The notes under the pieces were generated by a model. It searched no databases. It saw nothing but the letters and a program-made list of their open reading frames with translations, and was not told the DNA's origin. Shown piece after piece: positions 47,634 through 55,251 of a stretch of 64,000 nt of DNA. This DNA comes from Pseudooceanicola nanhaiensis DSM 18065. GTDB taxonomy: Bacteria > Pseudomonadota > Alphaproteobacteria > Rhodobacterales > Rhodobacteraceae. The position numbers and the translations under genes are program-made. Every line of letters begins with the position of its first letter. The first letter of the stretch is position 1. The stretch covers positions 806,001-870,000 of the forward strand of contig NZ_JHZF01000013.1 of NCBI RefSeq assembly GCF_000688295.1, read 5' to 3'.

Positions 47634-47681
47634 GTGACATCTGAATTGCACGGACGAGCCATGCCCAGGTCGTCGGCATGA
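47634..47681 (+). CDS. Possible 15-residue leader peptide overlapping the livG start
   Basis: A GTG preceded at 6 bases by the strongest ribosome-binding site of the operon (GGGAGGAGG) opens a 15-codon frame (VTSELHGRAMPRSSA) whose TGA overlaps the livG ATG (ATGA). The livG ATG itself has no good Shine-Dalgarno sequence. Translation of livG may therefore depend on ribosomes finishing the leader. The peptide has no recognisable attenuation codons. Confidence 0.4.
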   Translation: MTSELHGRAMPRSSA

Positions 47682-48427
47682 GCGCGATGCTGCAGGCATC
47701 CGGCCTGACGAAGGAGTTCAAGGGGTTCGTTGCCGTGAACAATGTCGACCTTACGGTCGAACGCGGTACCATCCACGCCCTGATCGGCCCGAATGGCGCG
47801 GGCAAGACAACCTGTTTCAACCTGCTGACCAAGTTCCTTCAGCCGACGCGCGGCACGATCACCTACGACGGACGTGACATCACTTCGATGTCCGCCGCCG
47901 ACATCGCGCGGCTTGGCCTTGTGCGGTCGTTCCAGATCTCGGCGGTCTTCGATGACCTCACGGTGCTCGAGAACGTCCGCATCGCGATGCAGCGGCGACG
48001 CGGCGACTCCTATGATTTCTGGCGCTCCGAGGTCGTGCTCGCGCAATACGACGAAGAGGCGCGCGGCTATGTCGAAAGCGTCGGGCTCGGCGACTTCCTG
48101 AACCACCGCGCCGCAGAGCTGTCCTACGGCCGCAAACGCGCTCTCGAGATCGCGACGACGCTGGCGCTCGAGCCCGAGATGCTGCTGCTCGACGAGCCCA
48201 TGGCCGGGATGGCGCAGGCCGACGTGGACCGCATCTCGGCCCTGATCAAGCGGATCAGCGAGGGGCGGACGATCCTGATGGTCGAACACAACCTCTCGGT
48301 CGTTGCCGACCTCTCGGACCGGATCACGGTGCTGGCCCGGGGCGAGGTCCTGGCAGAGGGGGATTATGACACCGTGTCGAAATCGCCCGATGTGATCGAC
48401 GCCTATATCGGAGCCGGGCATGACTGA
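47678..48427 (+). CDS. livG: Branched-chain-type ABC transporter ATPase, LivG family
   Basis: The 249-residue ATPase has Walker A GPNGAGKTTCFN, the LivG-type insertion with DDLTVLENVRIAMQRR, the signature LSYGRKRALEIATTLALEPEMLLLDEPMAGMA and the H-loop VEHNLSVV. It pairs with LivF to power the LivHM permease. The signature is LSYG rather than LSGG, as in LivG proteins. The first gene of the importer operon, it overlaps livF by 8 bases. Confidence 0.93.
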   Translation: MSAMLQASGLTKEFKGFVAVNNVDLTVERGTIHALIGPNGAGKTTCFNLLTKFLQPTRGTITYDGRDITSMSAADIARLGLVRSFQISAVFDDLTVLENVRIAMQRRRGDSYDFWRSEVVLAQYDEEARGYVESVGLGDFLNHRAAELSYGRKRALEIATTLALEPEMLLLDEPMAGMAQADVDRISALIKRISEGRTILMVEHNLSVVADLSDRITVLARGEVLAEGDYDTVSKSPDVIDAYIGAGHD

Positions 48428-49166
48428 CGCGACAACCATGCAACCGCAGTCCGAACGCACCTCGACCGATGCGCTGCTCGAGGTGCAGGGGCTCGAGGGC
48501 TGGTACGGCGAAAGCCATGTCCTGCACGGGATCGAATTCCACGTCCGGGAAGGCGAGGTCGTGACGCTCCTGGGGCGCAACGGCGCAGGCAAGACCACGA
48601 CGATCAAGGCGATCATGGGGCTGCTCGACAAGCGTCGCGGTTCGGTGAAGCTGGCCGGGAAGGAGACGATTGCCCTGCAGGCGCGCCACATCGCCCGGAT
48701 GGGGATCGCGATCTGCCCCGAGGAGCGCGGCATCTTCTCGTCGCTCTCGGTCGAGGAGAACCTGCACCTGCCGCCGAAGCTGGCCGAGGGCGGGCTGTCG
48801 ACCGAGCGCATCTTCGAGCTGTTTCCGAACCTGAAGGAACGTCGCCGCAGCCAAGGCACCAAGCTTTCGGGCGGAGAGCAGCAGATGCTGGCCATCGCCC
48901 GCATCCTGCGCACCGGGTCGAAATTCCTGCTGCTCGACGAGCCGACCGAGGGCCTTGCCCCGGTCATCGTGCAGCAGATCGGCCGCACGATCCAGGCCCT
49001 CAAGGAGGCGGGGTTCACGATCGTGCTGGTGGAGCAGAACTTCCGTTTCGCGGCCTCGGTCGCGGACCGGCATTACGTCGTCGAACAGGGCAGGGTGGTG
49101 GACATGATCCCGAACCACGCGCTGGACGCGAATATCGACAAGCTCCACGCCTATCTGGGCGTGTGA
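48420..49166 (+). CDS. livF: Branched-chain-type ABC transporter ATPase, LivF family
   Basis: The 248-residue product has Walker A GRNGAGKTTTIKAIMG, the LivF segment AICPEERGIFSSLSVEENL, the signature LSGGEQQMLAIARILRTGSKFLLLDEPTEGLAP and VEQNFRFA. A 20-residue N-terminal extension precedes the ATPase core. It is translated from an ATG inside the end of livG and is followed after 49 bases by the binding-protein gene with its own strong ribosome-binding site. Confidence 0.93.
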   Translation: MTDATTMQPQSERTSTDALLEVQGLEGWYGESHVLHGIEFHVREGEVVTLLGRNGAGKTTTIKAIMGLLDKRRGSVKLAGKETIALQARHIARMGIAICPEERGIFSSLSVEENLHLPPKLAEGGLSTERIFELFPNLKERRRSQGTKLSGGEQQMLAIARILRTGSKFLLLDEPTEGLAPVIVQQIGRTIQALKEAGFTIVLVEQNFRFAASVADRHYVVEQGRVVDMIPNHALDANIDKLHAYLGV

Positions 49167-49215
49167 CGGATCGAACCGGCGCGGATGGGCCGCGCCACTT
49201 TGGGAGGAGATAAGA

Positions 49216-50418
49216 ATGATGAAAAGATTGGCATGGACGACCGTGGCCGCCACGGCACTCGCAGCGGCGACCCCGGCCCTGGCCACGGACGTGAAGCTGG
49301 GCGTGCTGAACGACCAGTCCGGCGTCTACGCGGACCTGTCCGGGCAGGGCTCGGTCGTCGCGGCCCGCATGGCGGTCGAGGATTTCGACGCCGAGGCCAA
49401 GGGGATCAACGTCGAGATCATCTCGGCCGACCACCAGAACAAGCCCGACATCGCCTCGAACATCGCGCGGCAGTGGTACGACCAGGACAATGTCGACGTG
49501 ATCCTCGACGTGCCGACCTCGTCCACCGCGCTGGCCGTGGCGGACGTGACGGCCGAGTTCAACAAGATCTTCATCAACTCGGGCGCGGCGACGTCCGACC
49601 TGACGCGGGCCAACTGCCAGCCGACGACGATCCACTGGACCTATGACACCGCCGCGCTGGCCAATGGCACGGGCAAGGCGGTGACCGAGGCCGGCGGCGA
49701 CACCTGGTTCTTCCTGACCGCCGACTACGCCTTCGGCCATGCGCTCGAGCGCGACACGACCGCGGTCGTCGAGGCCAATGGCGGCGAGGTGCTGGGCTCC
49801 GTCGCGCACCCGTTCCCGGGCACCGACTTCTCGTCCTTCCTGCTCCAGGCCCAGGCCTCGGGCGCGAAGGTGATCGGGCTGGCCAACGCCGGCGCGGATA
49901 CCGTGAACTCGATCAAGCAGGCGGCGGAATTCGGCATCGTGCAGGCGGGCCAGAAGCTGGCCGGGCTGCTGCTGTTCATCAACAACGTGCATTCGCTGGG
50001 CGCCGAGACCGCGCAGGGCCTGCAGATGACCACCGCCTTCTACTGGGACCAGAACGACGGCACGCGTGAGTTCAGCGAGCGCTTCCAGGCCGAGGTCGGC
50101 GCACCGCCGTCGATGGTCCAGGCGGGCGTCTATGCCGGCACGCTGCACTACCTCAAGGCGGTCGAAGCCGTCGGCAGCAACGATTCCGAGGCCATCGTCG
50201 CCAAGATGAAGGAGATGGAGACCGACGACGCGCTGTTCGGCAAGGGCTACATCCGCAAGGACGGCCGGGTGATCCACGACATGTACCTCATGGAAGTGAA
50301 GGCGCCGGATGAATCGACCGGCGAATGGGACCTGCTGAAACAGGTTTCCACGATCTCGGGCGAGGATGCCTTCCTGCCGATGGAAGACGGCGGCTGCGCC
50401 TTCGCGCTGGCAGAGTAA
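49216..50418 (+). CDS. livK: Branched-chain-type ABC transporter substrate-binding protein, LivK family
   Basis: The 400-residue periplasmic protein has a Sec signal (MMKRLAWTTVAATALAAATPALA) and a type I periplasmic-binding fold with VKLGVLNDQSGVYADLSGQG, VILDVPTSSTALAVADVTAE and DYAFGHALERDTTAVVEANG. Members with this fold in catabolic clusters bind amino acids, aromatic acids, short-chain amides or lipid-like acids. Given its neighbours (acyl-CoA synthetase, monooxygenase), a non-amino-acid ligand is likely. GGGAGGAG precedes the start. A strong hairpin follows the stop. Confidence 0.93.
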   Translation: MMKRLAWTTVAATALAAATPALATDVKLGVLNDQSGVYADLSGQGSVVAARMAVEDFDAEAKGINVEIISADHQNKPDIASNIARQWYDQDNVDVILDVPTSSTALAVADVTAEFNKIFINSGAATSDLTRANCQPTTIHWTYDTAALANGTGKAVTEAGGDTWFFLTADYAFGHALERDTTAVVEANGGEVLGSVAHPFPGTDFSSFLLQAQASGAKVIGLANAGADTVNSIKQAAEFGIVQAGQKLAGLLLFINNVHSLGAETAQGLQMTTAFYWDQNDGTREFSERFQAEVGAPPSMVQAGVYAGTLHYLKAVEAVGSNDSEAIVAKMKEMETDDALFGKGYIRKDGRVIHDMYLMEVKAPDESTGEWDLLKQVSTISGEDAFLPMEDGGCAFALAE

Positions 50419-50427
50419 TCGAACCGG

Positions 50428-50454
50428 GGGCGCGGCAGTGCGGCTGCCGCGCCC
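50428..50454 (+). repeat. Intercistronic hairpin after the binding-protein gene
   Basis: GGGCGCGGCAG (50428-50438) and CTGCCGCGCCC (50444-50454) form a perfect 11-bp stem with a 5-base loop, 9 bases after livK. There is no T tract and the permease genes follow 27 bases later. It most likely protects the livK message from 3' decay and raises binding protein over permease. Confidence 0.7.
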
Positions 50455-50481
50455 TGGACCATCGACGTTAGGGGGAGACGC

Positions 50482-51369
50482 ATGTTCGAACTTCTGGGCA
50501 TTCCGCCTCAGGTTCTCATGGGACAGCTGCTGATCGGGCTGATCAACGGGTCGTTCTACGCCGTGCTGTCACTGGGACTGGCGGTGATCTTCGGCCTGCT
50601 GAACATCATCAACTTCGCCCATGGGGCGCAATACATGATGGGGGCCTTCGTATCCTGGATGCTGCTGAACTATCTCGGCATCGGGTACTGGCCCGCCCTG
50701 ATCCTCGCACCCCTCGTCGTGGGCGCCATCGGGATCGTGCTCGAGCGGACGATGATCTCGAGGCTCTACAAGCTGGATCACCTCTACGGCCTGTTGCTGA
50801 CCTTCGGTCTGGCGCTGATCATCCAGGGTCTGTTCCGCAACTACTACGGGGTGAGCGGCCTGCCTTATGCCATTCCACCGGCGCTGCAGGGCGGTCAGAA
50901 CCTCGGCTTCATGTTCCTGCCGAATTACCGGGGCTGGGTCATCGTCGCCTCGGTCATCGTCTGCTTCGGCACCTGGTTCATGATCGAGAAGACCCGCCTC
51001 GGGTCCTACCTGCGCGCCGCGACCGAGAACCCCGAACTGGTCGGCGCCTTCGGCATCAACGTGCCGCGGATGATCACGCTGACCTACGGCTTCGGCGTCG
51101 GCCTCGCGGCCTTCGCGGGCGTGCTCGCGGCGCCGATCTACTCGGTCAACCCGAACATGGGGGCGGACCTGATCATCGTCGTCTTCGCCGTGGTGGTGAT
51201 CGGCGGCATGGGCTCGATCATGGGGGCGATCCTCACCGGCTTCGGCCTGGGCATCATCGAGGGTCTGACCCGCGTCTTCTACCCCGAAGGCTCCGCCGTC
51301 GTCATCTTCGTGATCATGGCCATCGTGCTGATGATCAAGCCCGAAGGCCTGTTTGGGAATACCGCCTGA
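50482..51369 (+). CDS. livH: Branched-chain-type ABC transporter permease, LivH family
   Basis: The 295-residue product has eight or nine membrane helices and LivH marks: LLIGLINGSFYAVLSLGLAV, GLLNIINFAHGAQYMMGAFV, LRAATENPELVGAFGINVPR and VFAVVVIGGMGSIMGAILTG. It forms half of the importer channel. The start ATG follows GGGGGAGA. Its stop shares bases with the livM start (TGATG). Confidence 0.94.
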   Translation: MFELLGIPPQVLMGQLLIGLINGSFYAVLSLGLAVIFGLLNIINFAHGAQYMMGAFVSWMLLNYLGIGYWPALILAPLVVGAIGIVLERTMISRLYKLDHLYGLLLTFGLALIIQGLFRNYYGVSGLPYAIPPALQGGQNLGFMFLPNYRGWVIVASVIVCFGTWFMIEKTRLGSYLRAATENPELVGAFGINVPRMITLTYGFGVGLAAFAGVLAAPIYSVNPNMGADLIIVVFAVVVIGGMGSIMGAILTGFGLGIIEGLTRVFYPEGSAVVIFVIMAIVLMIKPEGLFGNTA

Positions 51370-52349
51370 TGTCCACATCCGAGAACACCAAGGTCGCGCT
51401 TCCCGCCATGACGCACACGGTCGGCATGCCGCGGCATCAGAAGATCATCTTCGTCCTTCTGCTGGGCGTCCTGCTTGCCCTGCCGTTCATGGTCTATCCC
51501 GTCTTCGCCATGAAGGTGTTGTGCTTCGCGCTCTTTGCCTGCGCCTTCAACCTGCTGCTGGGGTTCGGCGGCCTGCTGAGCTTCGGTCACGCGGCCTATT
51601 TCGGGATGGCGAGCTATGTCTGCGCCCATGCCGCGAAGGTCTGGGGCCTCACGCCCGAGCTGGCGATCCTTGCCGGCACCGCCACCGCGGCCCTCCTCGG
51701 GCTCGTGATCGGCTCTCTCGCCATCCGTCGGCAGGGCATCTACTTCGCGATGGTCACTCTCGCCTTCGCGCAGATGGTCTATTTCTTCGCCCTGCAGGCC
51801 GAGTTCACCGGCGGCGAGGACGGGATCCAGTCGGTGCCGCGGAACGACCTTCTGGGCATGTTCCCGATGAGCGACGACCTGACCTTCTACTTCTTCGTCC
51901 TCGCGATCACCTACGGCGGGATCCTGTTCATCTACCGCATCACCCATTCGCCCTTCGGCCAGGTGCTGAAGTCGATCCGCGAGAACGAGCCGCGCGCCGT
52001 GTCGCTCGGCTACAGGGTGAACCGTTACAAGCTGATGGTCTTCGTGCTGTCGGCCACCTTCGCGGGACTTGCGGGCGCGACCAAGAGCCAGGTCTTCCAC
52101 CTCGCCTCGCTGACCGACGTCCACTGGACCATGTCGGGCGAGGTGGTGCTGATGACCCTGCTCGGCGGCATGGGCACGGTGCTGGGACCGATCGTGGGCG
52201 CGGCCGTCGTGGTCACGATGCAGAACTACCTCGCCTATCTCGGGGCCTGGGTCACGGTGATCCAGGGCTGCATCTTCGTGGTGGGCGTTCTGCTCTTCCG
52301 CGAAGGCATCATCGGCGTCCTGTCGCGGATCCTGAAAAAACCGCTCTGA
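51369..52349 (+). CDS. livM: Branched-chain-type ABC transporter permease, LivM family
   Basis: The 326-residue product has about nine helices and LivM features NLLLGFGGLLSFGHAAYFGM, RRQGIYFAMVTLAFAQMVYF, SIRENEPRAVSLGYRVNRYK and LMTLLGGMGTVLGPIVGA. It is the second channel subunit. It is the last gene of the importer operon and is followed by a good terminator. Confidence 0.94.
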   Translation: MSTSENTKVALPAMTHTVGMPRHQKIIFVLLLGVLLALPFMVYPVFAMKVLCFALFACAFNLLLGFGGLLSFGHAAYFGMASYVCAHAAKVWGLTPELAILAGTATAALLGLVIGSLAIRRQGIYFAMVTLAFAQMVYFFALQAEFTGGEDGIQSVPRNDLLGMFPMSDDLTFYFFVLAITYGGILFIYRITHSPFGQVLKSIRENEPRAVSLGYRVNRYKLMVFVLSATFAGLAGATKSQVFHLASLTDVHWTMSGEVVLMTLLGGMGTVLGPIVGAAVVVTMQNYLAYLGAWVTVIQGCIFVVGVLLFREGIIGVLSRILKKPL

Positions 52350-52380
52350 TACATCGGGCGACCGACTTCGCGCATTCTGG

Positions 52381-52410
52381 AAACCCGGTCCGATCGGCCG
52401 GGTTTTCTTC
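52381..52410 (+). terminator. Rho-independent terminator of the livGFKHM operon
   Basis: AAACCCGGTC (52381-52390) pairs with GGCCGGGTTT (52396-52405, one G-T pair) around a 5-base loop and is followed by a T-rich tail (TTCTTCT). It separates the importer operon from the promoter of the SDR-monooxygenase operon that starts right after. Confidence 0.88.
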
Positions 52411-52413
52411 TGC

Positions 52414-52443
52414 TTGACGAAAAAACCTACTCATGAGTATGTT
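52414..52443 (+). promoter_or_regulatory. Promoter with TetR operator copy 3, upstream of the SDR-monooxygenase operon
   Basis: TTGACG (52414-52419) and TATGTT (52438-52443) are 18 bases apart and form a plausible promoter. The operator CCTACTCATGAGTATG (52426-52441, inner 12 bases perfectly palindromic) lies between and over the two boxes. It matches the copies at 45214 and 47590. Binding here should block RNA polymerase. Confidence 0.65.
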
Positions 52444-52466
52444 TTTCGAGGGAGAGGAGAGGCGTG

Positions 52467-52499
52467 ATGAAACTCAATTTGCCAGGAGTCCGGGCGTGA
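52467..52499 (+). CDS. Possible 10-residue leader peptide overlapping the SDR start
   Basis: ATG at 52467, preceded by GGAGAGGAGAGG, opens MKLNLPGVRA, whose TGA overlaps the GTG start of the SDR gene (GTGA). It mirrors the leader frame at livG in placement but not in sequence. The SDR start also has its own AGGAG, so dependence on the leader is uncertain. Confidence 0.35.
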   Translation: MKLNLPGVRA

Positions 52500-53455
52500 G
52501 CCGGGTTCTGATCACGGGCGGGGCGGGGTTCCTGGGCCAGCGGCTCGCCCGCGCACTGGTTGCCGCGGGCCAGTTGACCGGGAGTGACGGGCGACGGCGT
52601 CCCATCGAGCGCATCTGCCTTGCCGATATTGCGCCCGCGGTCCTGCCGCCCGCCCATGGCCTCGGGATGGAGCGCCGCCAGGGCGATCTCTCGTCACCGG
52701 ACTTCGTCGCAAGCCTCGCGGCAGAGGGTTTCGACACCATCTTCCATCTCGCGTCCTTCCTGACACTGCAGGCCGAACAGGACCCGGCCCAGGCCTATGC
52801 GGTCAACGTCGACTCCCTGCGCCGACTGATCGATGGGGCACGCAACCGGCCGAAGGTGGTCTTCACCTCGTCGATCGCGATCTTCGGTGGCAGCCTGCCG
52901 GACGAGGTGGGGGACGATCTGAATCCCGTGCCAACCACGACCTACGGCATCCACAAGGCGATCAACGAACTGCTGATCGCGGATTATTCGCGTCACGGCA
53001 GGATAGACGGGCGCTCCCTGCGCCTGCCGATTGTCCTCATCCGCTCCGGCGCGCCGCAATCCGCCGTTTCGGATCGGGTGGCCGCCATCGCGCGTGAGCC
53101 GATGAACGGCCACGACATTGTCGCGCCGCTGCCTTCCGACATGCCCGTGCCGGTGGTTTCGGTGGGCAAGGTCATCGAGGGGCTCGTCCTCTTGCATGAC
53201 GTGCCCGCAGATCGCCTGCCCGCGAAGCGGGCCTTCAACCTGCCGGCCCTCACCGTGACGGGGGCGGACATGCAGGCGTCGGTCGATCGGATGGGCGGGC
53301 GCGGGCAGATCACCTTCGCCCCGGAGCCGGCCCTGTCCGCGATTGTCGCAGGATGGCCCCGGCGCTTCGTCTCGTCCGTCGCACCGCAGCTCGGGATCGG
53401 GCCCGACGCCGATTTCGACGCGATCATTGCCGATTACCTCGCGAACAGGGACTGA
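52496..53455 (+). CDS. NAD-dependent extended SDR dehydrogenase (DenD/epimerase-like)
   Basis: The 319-residue product has the extended-SDR cofactor loop GGAGFLG (about 8-14), ADI after the second strand, FTSSIAIFGG, and the catalytic YGIHK. It resembles D-erythronate dehydrogenase-like members of the NAD-dependent epimerase/dehydratase family. I use a GTG start with AGGAG 7 bases upstream. A longer frame with ATG at 52433 starts inside the promoter and operator and cannot be translated from that promoter. It is coupled to the monooxygenase gene one base later, suggesting that alcohol oxidation feeds the oxygenase. Confidence 0.85.
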   Translation: MSRVLITGGAGFLGQRLARALVAAGQLTGSDGRRRPIERICLADIAPAVLPPAHGLGMERRQGDLSSPDFVASLAAEGFDTIFHLASFLTLQAEQDPAQAYAVNVDSLRRLIDGARNRPKVVFTSSIAIFGGSLPDEVGDDLNPVPTTTYGIHKAINELLIADYSRHGRIDGRSLRLPIVLIRSGAPQSAVSDRVAAIAREPMNGHDIVAPLPSDMPVPVVSVGKVIEGLVLLHDVPADRLPAKRAFNLPALTVTGADMQASVDRMGGRGQITFAPEPALSAIVAGWPRRFVSSVAPQLGIGPDADFDAIIADYLANRD

Positions 53456-53456
53456 C

Positions 53457-54734
53457 ATGGCCGACATCTGCATCATCGGCGCCGGCTCCTCCGGCGTGAC
53501 CGTCGCCAAGGCGCTGCGCGACAAGGGGCTGGCCTTCGACATGTTCGAGAAGGGCAGCGACATCGGCGGCATGTGGCGATACGAGAACGACAACGGCCAG
53601 AGTTCGTGTTACGCCTCGCTGCACATCGACACCTCTCGACCGAACCTCGGCTACTCGGACTTCCCGATCGATCCGTCCCTGCCGGATTTCCTGAGCCACG
53701 CCCAGTTCCTGCGCCACCTCGAGGCCTATGCGGACGCCAACGGACTCCGGGAGCTGGTCACATTCGGGACGCGGGTGGACAGGGTGGAGCCCGACGGCCA
53801 GCGCTGGCGCGTCACGCTGGCGAATGGCGAAAGCCGCGACTATGCCAGTGTCGTCTGCGCCAACGGCCACCTGTGGGACCCGCGGATGCCCGACTTCCCG
53901 GGACATTTCGATGGCCATGTCATTCACTCTCATCACTACCGGACCGCCGCGCCCTACGAGGGCAAGCGGGTGCTCGTGGTGGGGTTGGGGAACTCTGCGG
54001 TCGACATTGCCGTCGACATCGCGCGGCGCGCGGAGCACGTCACCGTCTCGACCCGCCGAAGCGCGTGGATCATGCCGAAGTACCTGATGGGGATCCCGAT
54101 AGACCAATGGTCGGGTTTCCTGGTGCGCCGCCTCGGGTTGCCGGTCGTCTGGTCGCGTTGGATCATGTCTCGGCTCATCCGCCTTGGCGTGGGAGACCAG
54201 CGCCGCTTCGGCCTGCCGCGGCCCGAGCACCCGATGTGGCGCGAACATGCGACCTTGAGCCAGGAACTCCTGCCCTACATCGGCCACGGCTACATCGACA
54301 TCAAGCCGGACGTCTCCGAACTGCGCAGGCATGCCGTCGCATTCACCGATGGGACCGAGGCCGATTATGACGCGATCATCTACGCGACCGGATACAGCAT
54401 CAGCTTTCCGTTTCTCTCGCCTGACGTTTTCGACCCGGACAGGGATGCAGGCAGGCTCTATCGCCGCATGGTGCCACCAGCTCATCCGGGCCTGATTTTT
54501 GCCGGCCTGGTCCAGCCCGTCGGGCCCACCATCCCGCTCGTCGAGCTGCAGGGCAAATGGATTGCAGCCCTTCTGTCGGGCGCGTTCGAGCTGCCGGCAC
54601 CGCAGGACATGGAAAAGGAGATCCTGGAACACCTCGAGGATCAGAAGCGCACCTACCTCGACTCGGCGAGATACACTCTGGAAGTCGATTTCCGCGCGTA
54701 TGCGAAACAGTTGCGTTCCGACGCCGGATGGTAG
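53457..54734 (+). CDS. Class B flavin-dependent monooxygenase (FMO/Baeyer-Villiger type)
   Basis: The 425-residue FAD/NADPH enzyme has the FAD site GAGSSG (8-13), GGMWRYEND, the class B fingerprint F-x-G-x3-H-x3-Y (FDGHVIHSHHY, 151-161), the NADPH loop GLGNSA (176-181) and YATGYSISFPF near the C-terminus. Such enzymes insert oxygen next to a ketone (Baeyer-Villiger) or oxidise N or S atoms. In this context, after an alcohol dehydrogenase and with a CoA ligase in the same predicted regulon, ketone-to-ester oxidation is attractive. The short form (FMO rather than long BVMO) leaves N- or S-oxidation possible. Confidence 0.9.
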   Translation: MADICIIGAGSSGVTVAKALRDKGLAFDMFEKGSDIGGMWRYENDNGQSSCYASLHIDTSRPNLGYSDFPIDPSLPDFLSHAQFLRHLEAYADANGLRELVTFGTRVDRVEPDGQRWRVTLANGESRDYASVVCANGHLWDPRMPDFPGHFDGHVIHSHHYRTAAPYEGKRVLVVGLGNSAVDIAVDIARRAEHVTVSTRRSAWIMPKYLMGIPIDQWSGFLVRRLGLPVVWSRWIMSRLIRLGVGDQRRFGLPRPEHPMWREHATLSQELLPYIGHGYIDIKPDVSELRRHAVAFTDGTEADYDAIIYATGYSISFPFLSPDVFDPDRDAGRLYRRMVPPAHPGLIFAGLVQPVGPTIPLVELQGKWIAALLSGAFELPAPQDMEKEILEHLEDQKRTYLDSARYTLEVDFRAYAKQLRSDAGW

Positions 54735-55044
54735 ATCGCGCCCGTCGGCCGTCCGGGGGAAGGGGAACCTCGGCGGTCCGCCGATCCGTGCGACAGGGCC
54801 GCTCACGATGCGAAGGTTTCGGCTGTTCCGGACCGCGTCCTGTCTCGGCGCAGCCTTTTCCTCGTGGGGGGACCACATTCCGAAAGCTACCACTTGATTC
54901 CCGACCCGGAATGCCCCACATGAGGGATGCGACCGTTTTTCTGCGACCCTCTGCCTCCGTTCACCCGGCTTCAGTCGATCACTCAGTCTGACATTGCCGG
55001 GCTGCCGCATATTGCGGGCAGCACTAGAACAGGAGAACACGGAT
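54735..55044. other. Long leader region of cspA, no gene, possible heat-shock-type promoter
   Basis: No convincing frame occupies these 310 bases. CTTGATT (54893-54899), a 14-base spacer and CCCCACA (54914-54920) resemble an RpoH-type promoter (CTTGAAA, then CCCCAT). Nearer the gene, CTGACA and TATTGC are 16 bases apart (about 54988-55015) and could be a sigma-70 promoter. GCTGCC-GCA-TAT-TGC-G-GGCAGC just before the ribosome-binding site can fold, as in other cold-shock leaders. Motifs were found by eye. Confidence 0.4.
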
Positions 55045-55251
55045 ATGGCCAATGGCACCGTGAAATGGTTCAACGCATCCAAAGGTTTTGGCTTCATCGA
55101 GCCCGAGAGCGGCGGACGTGACATCTTCGTCCACATCTCGGCCGTCGAGCGCGCTGGTCTGACCGGCCTTGCCGATGCTCAGAAAGTCACCTTCGACATC
55201 GAATCGGGCCGCGACAACCGCGAGAGCGCGACCAATCTCGCGCTCGCCTGA
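55045..55251 (+). CDS. cspA: Cold-shock protein, CspA family
   Basis: The 68-residue OB-fold RNA chaperone starts MANGTVKWFNASKGFGFIEP with RNP1 (KGFGFI) and has RNP2 (DIFVHI) and FDIESGRDNRESATNL. CspA-type proteins melt mRNA structure at low temperature or under stress. The ATG follows ACAGGAGAA by 8 bases. A hairpin with an 11-bp stem follows the stop. The downstream fatty-acid desaturase frame has no usable start outside cspA, so the two genes appear to overlap. Confidence 0.96.
   Translation: MANGTVKWFNASKGFGFIEPESGGRDIFVHISAVERAGLTGLADAQKVTFDIESGRDNRESATNLALA

Noticed and set aside
52433-52495. ATG at 52433 as start of the SDR gene
   Set aside because: It lies inside the predicted -10 box and operator and lacks a ribosome-binding site. 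The GTG at 52496 has AGGAG and begins at the conserved Rossmann strand.
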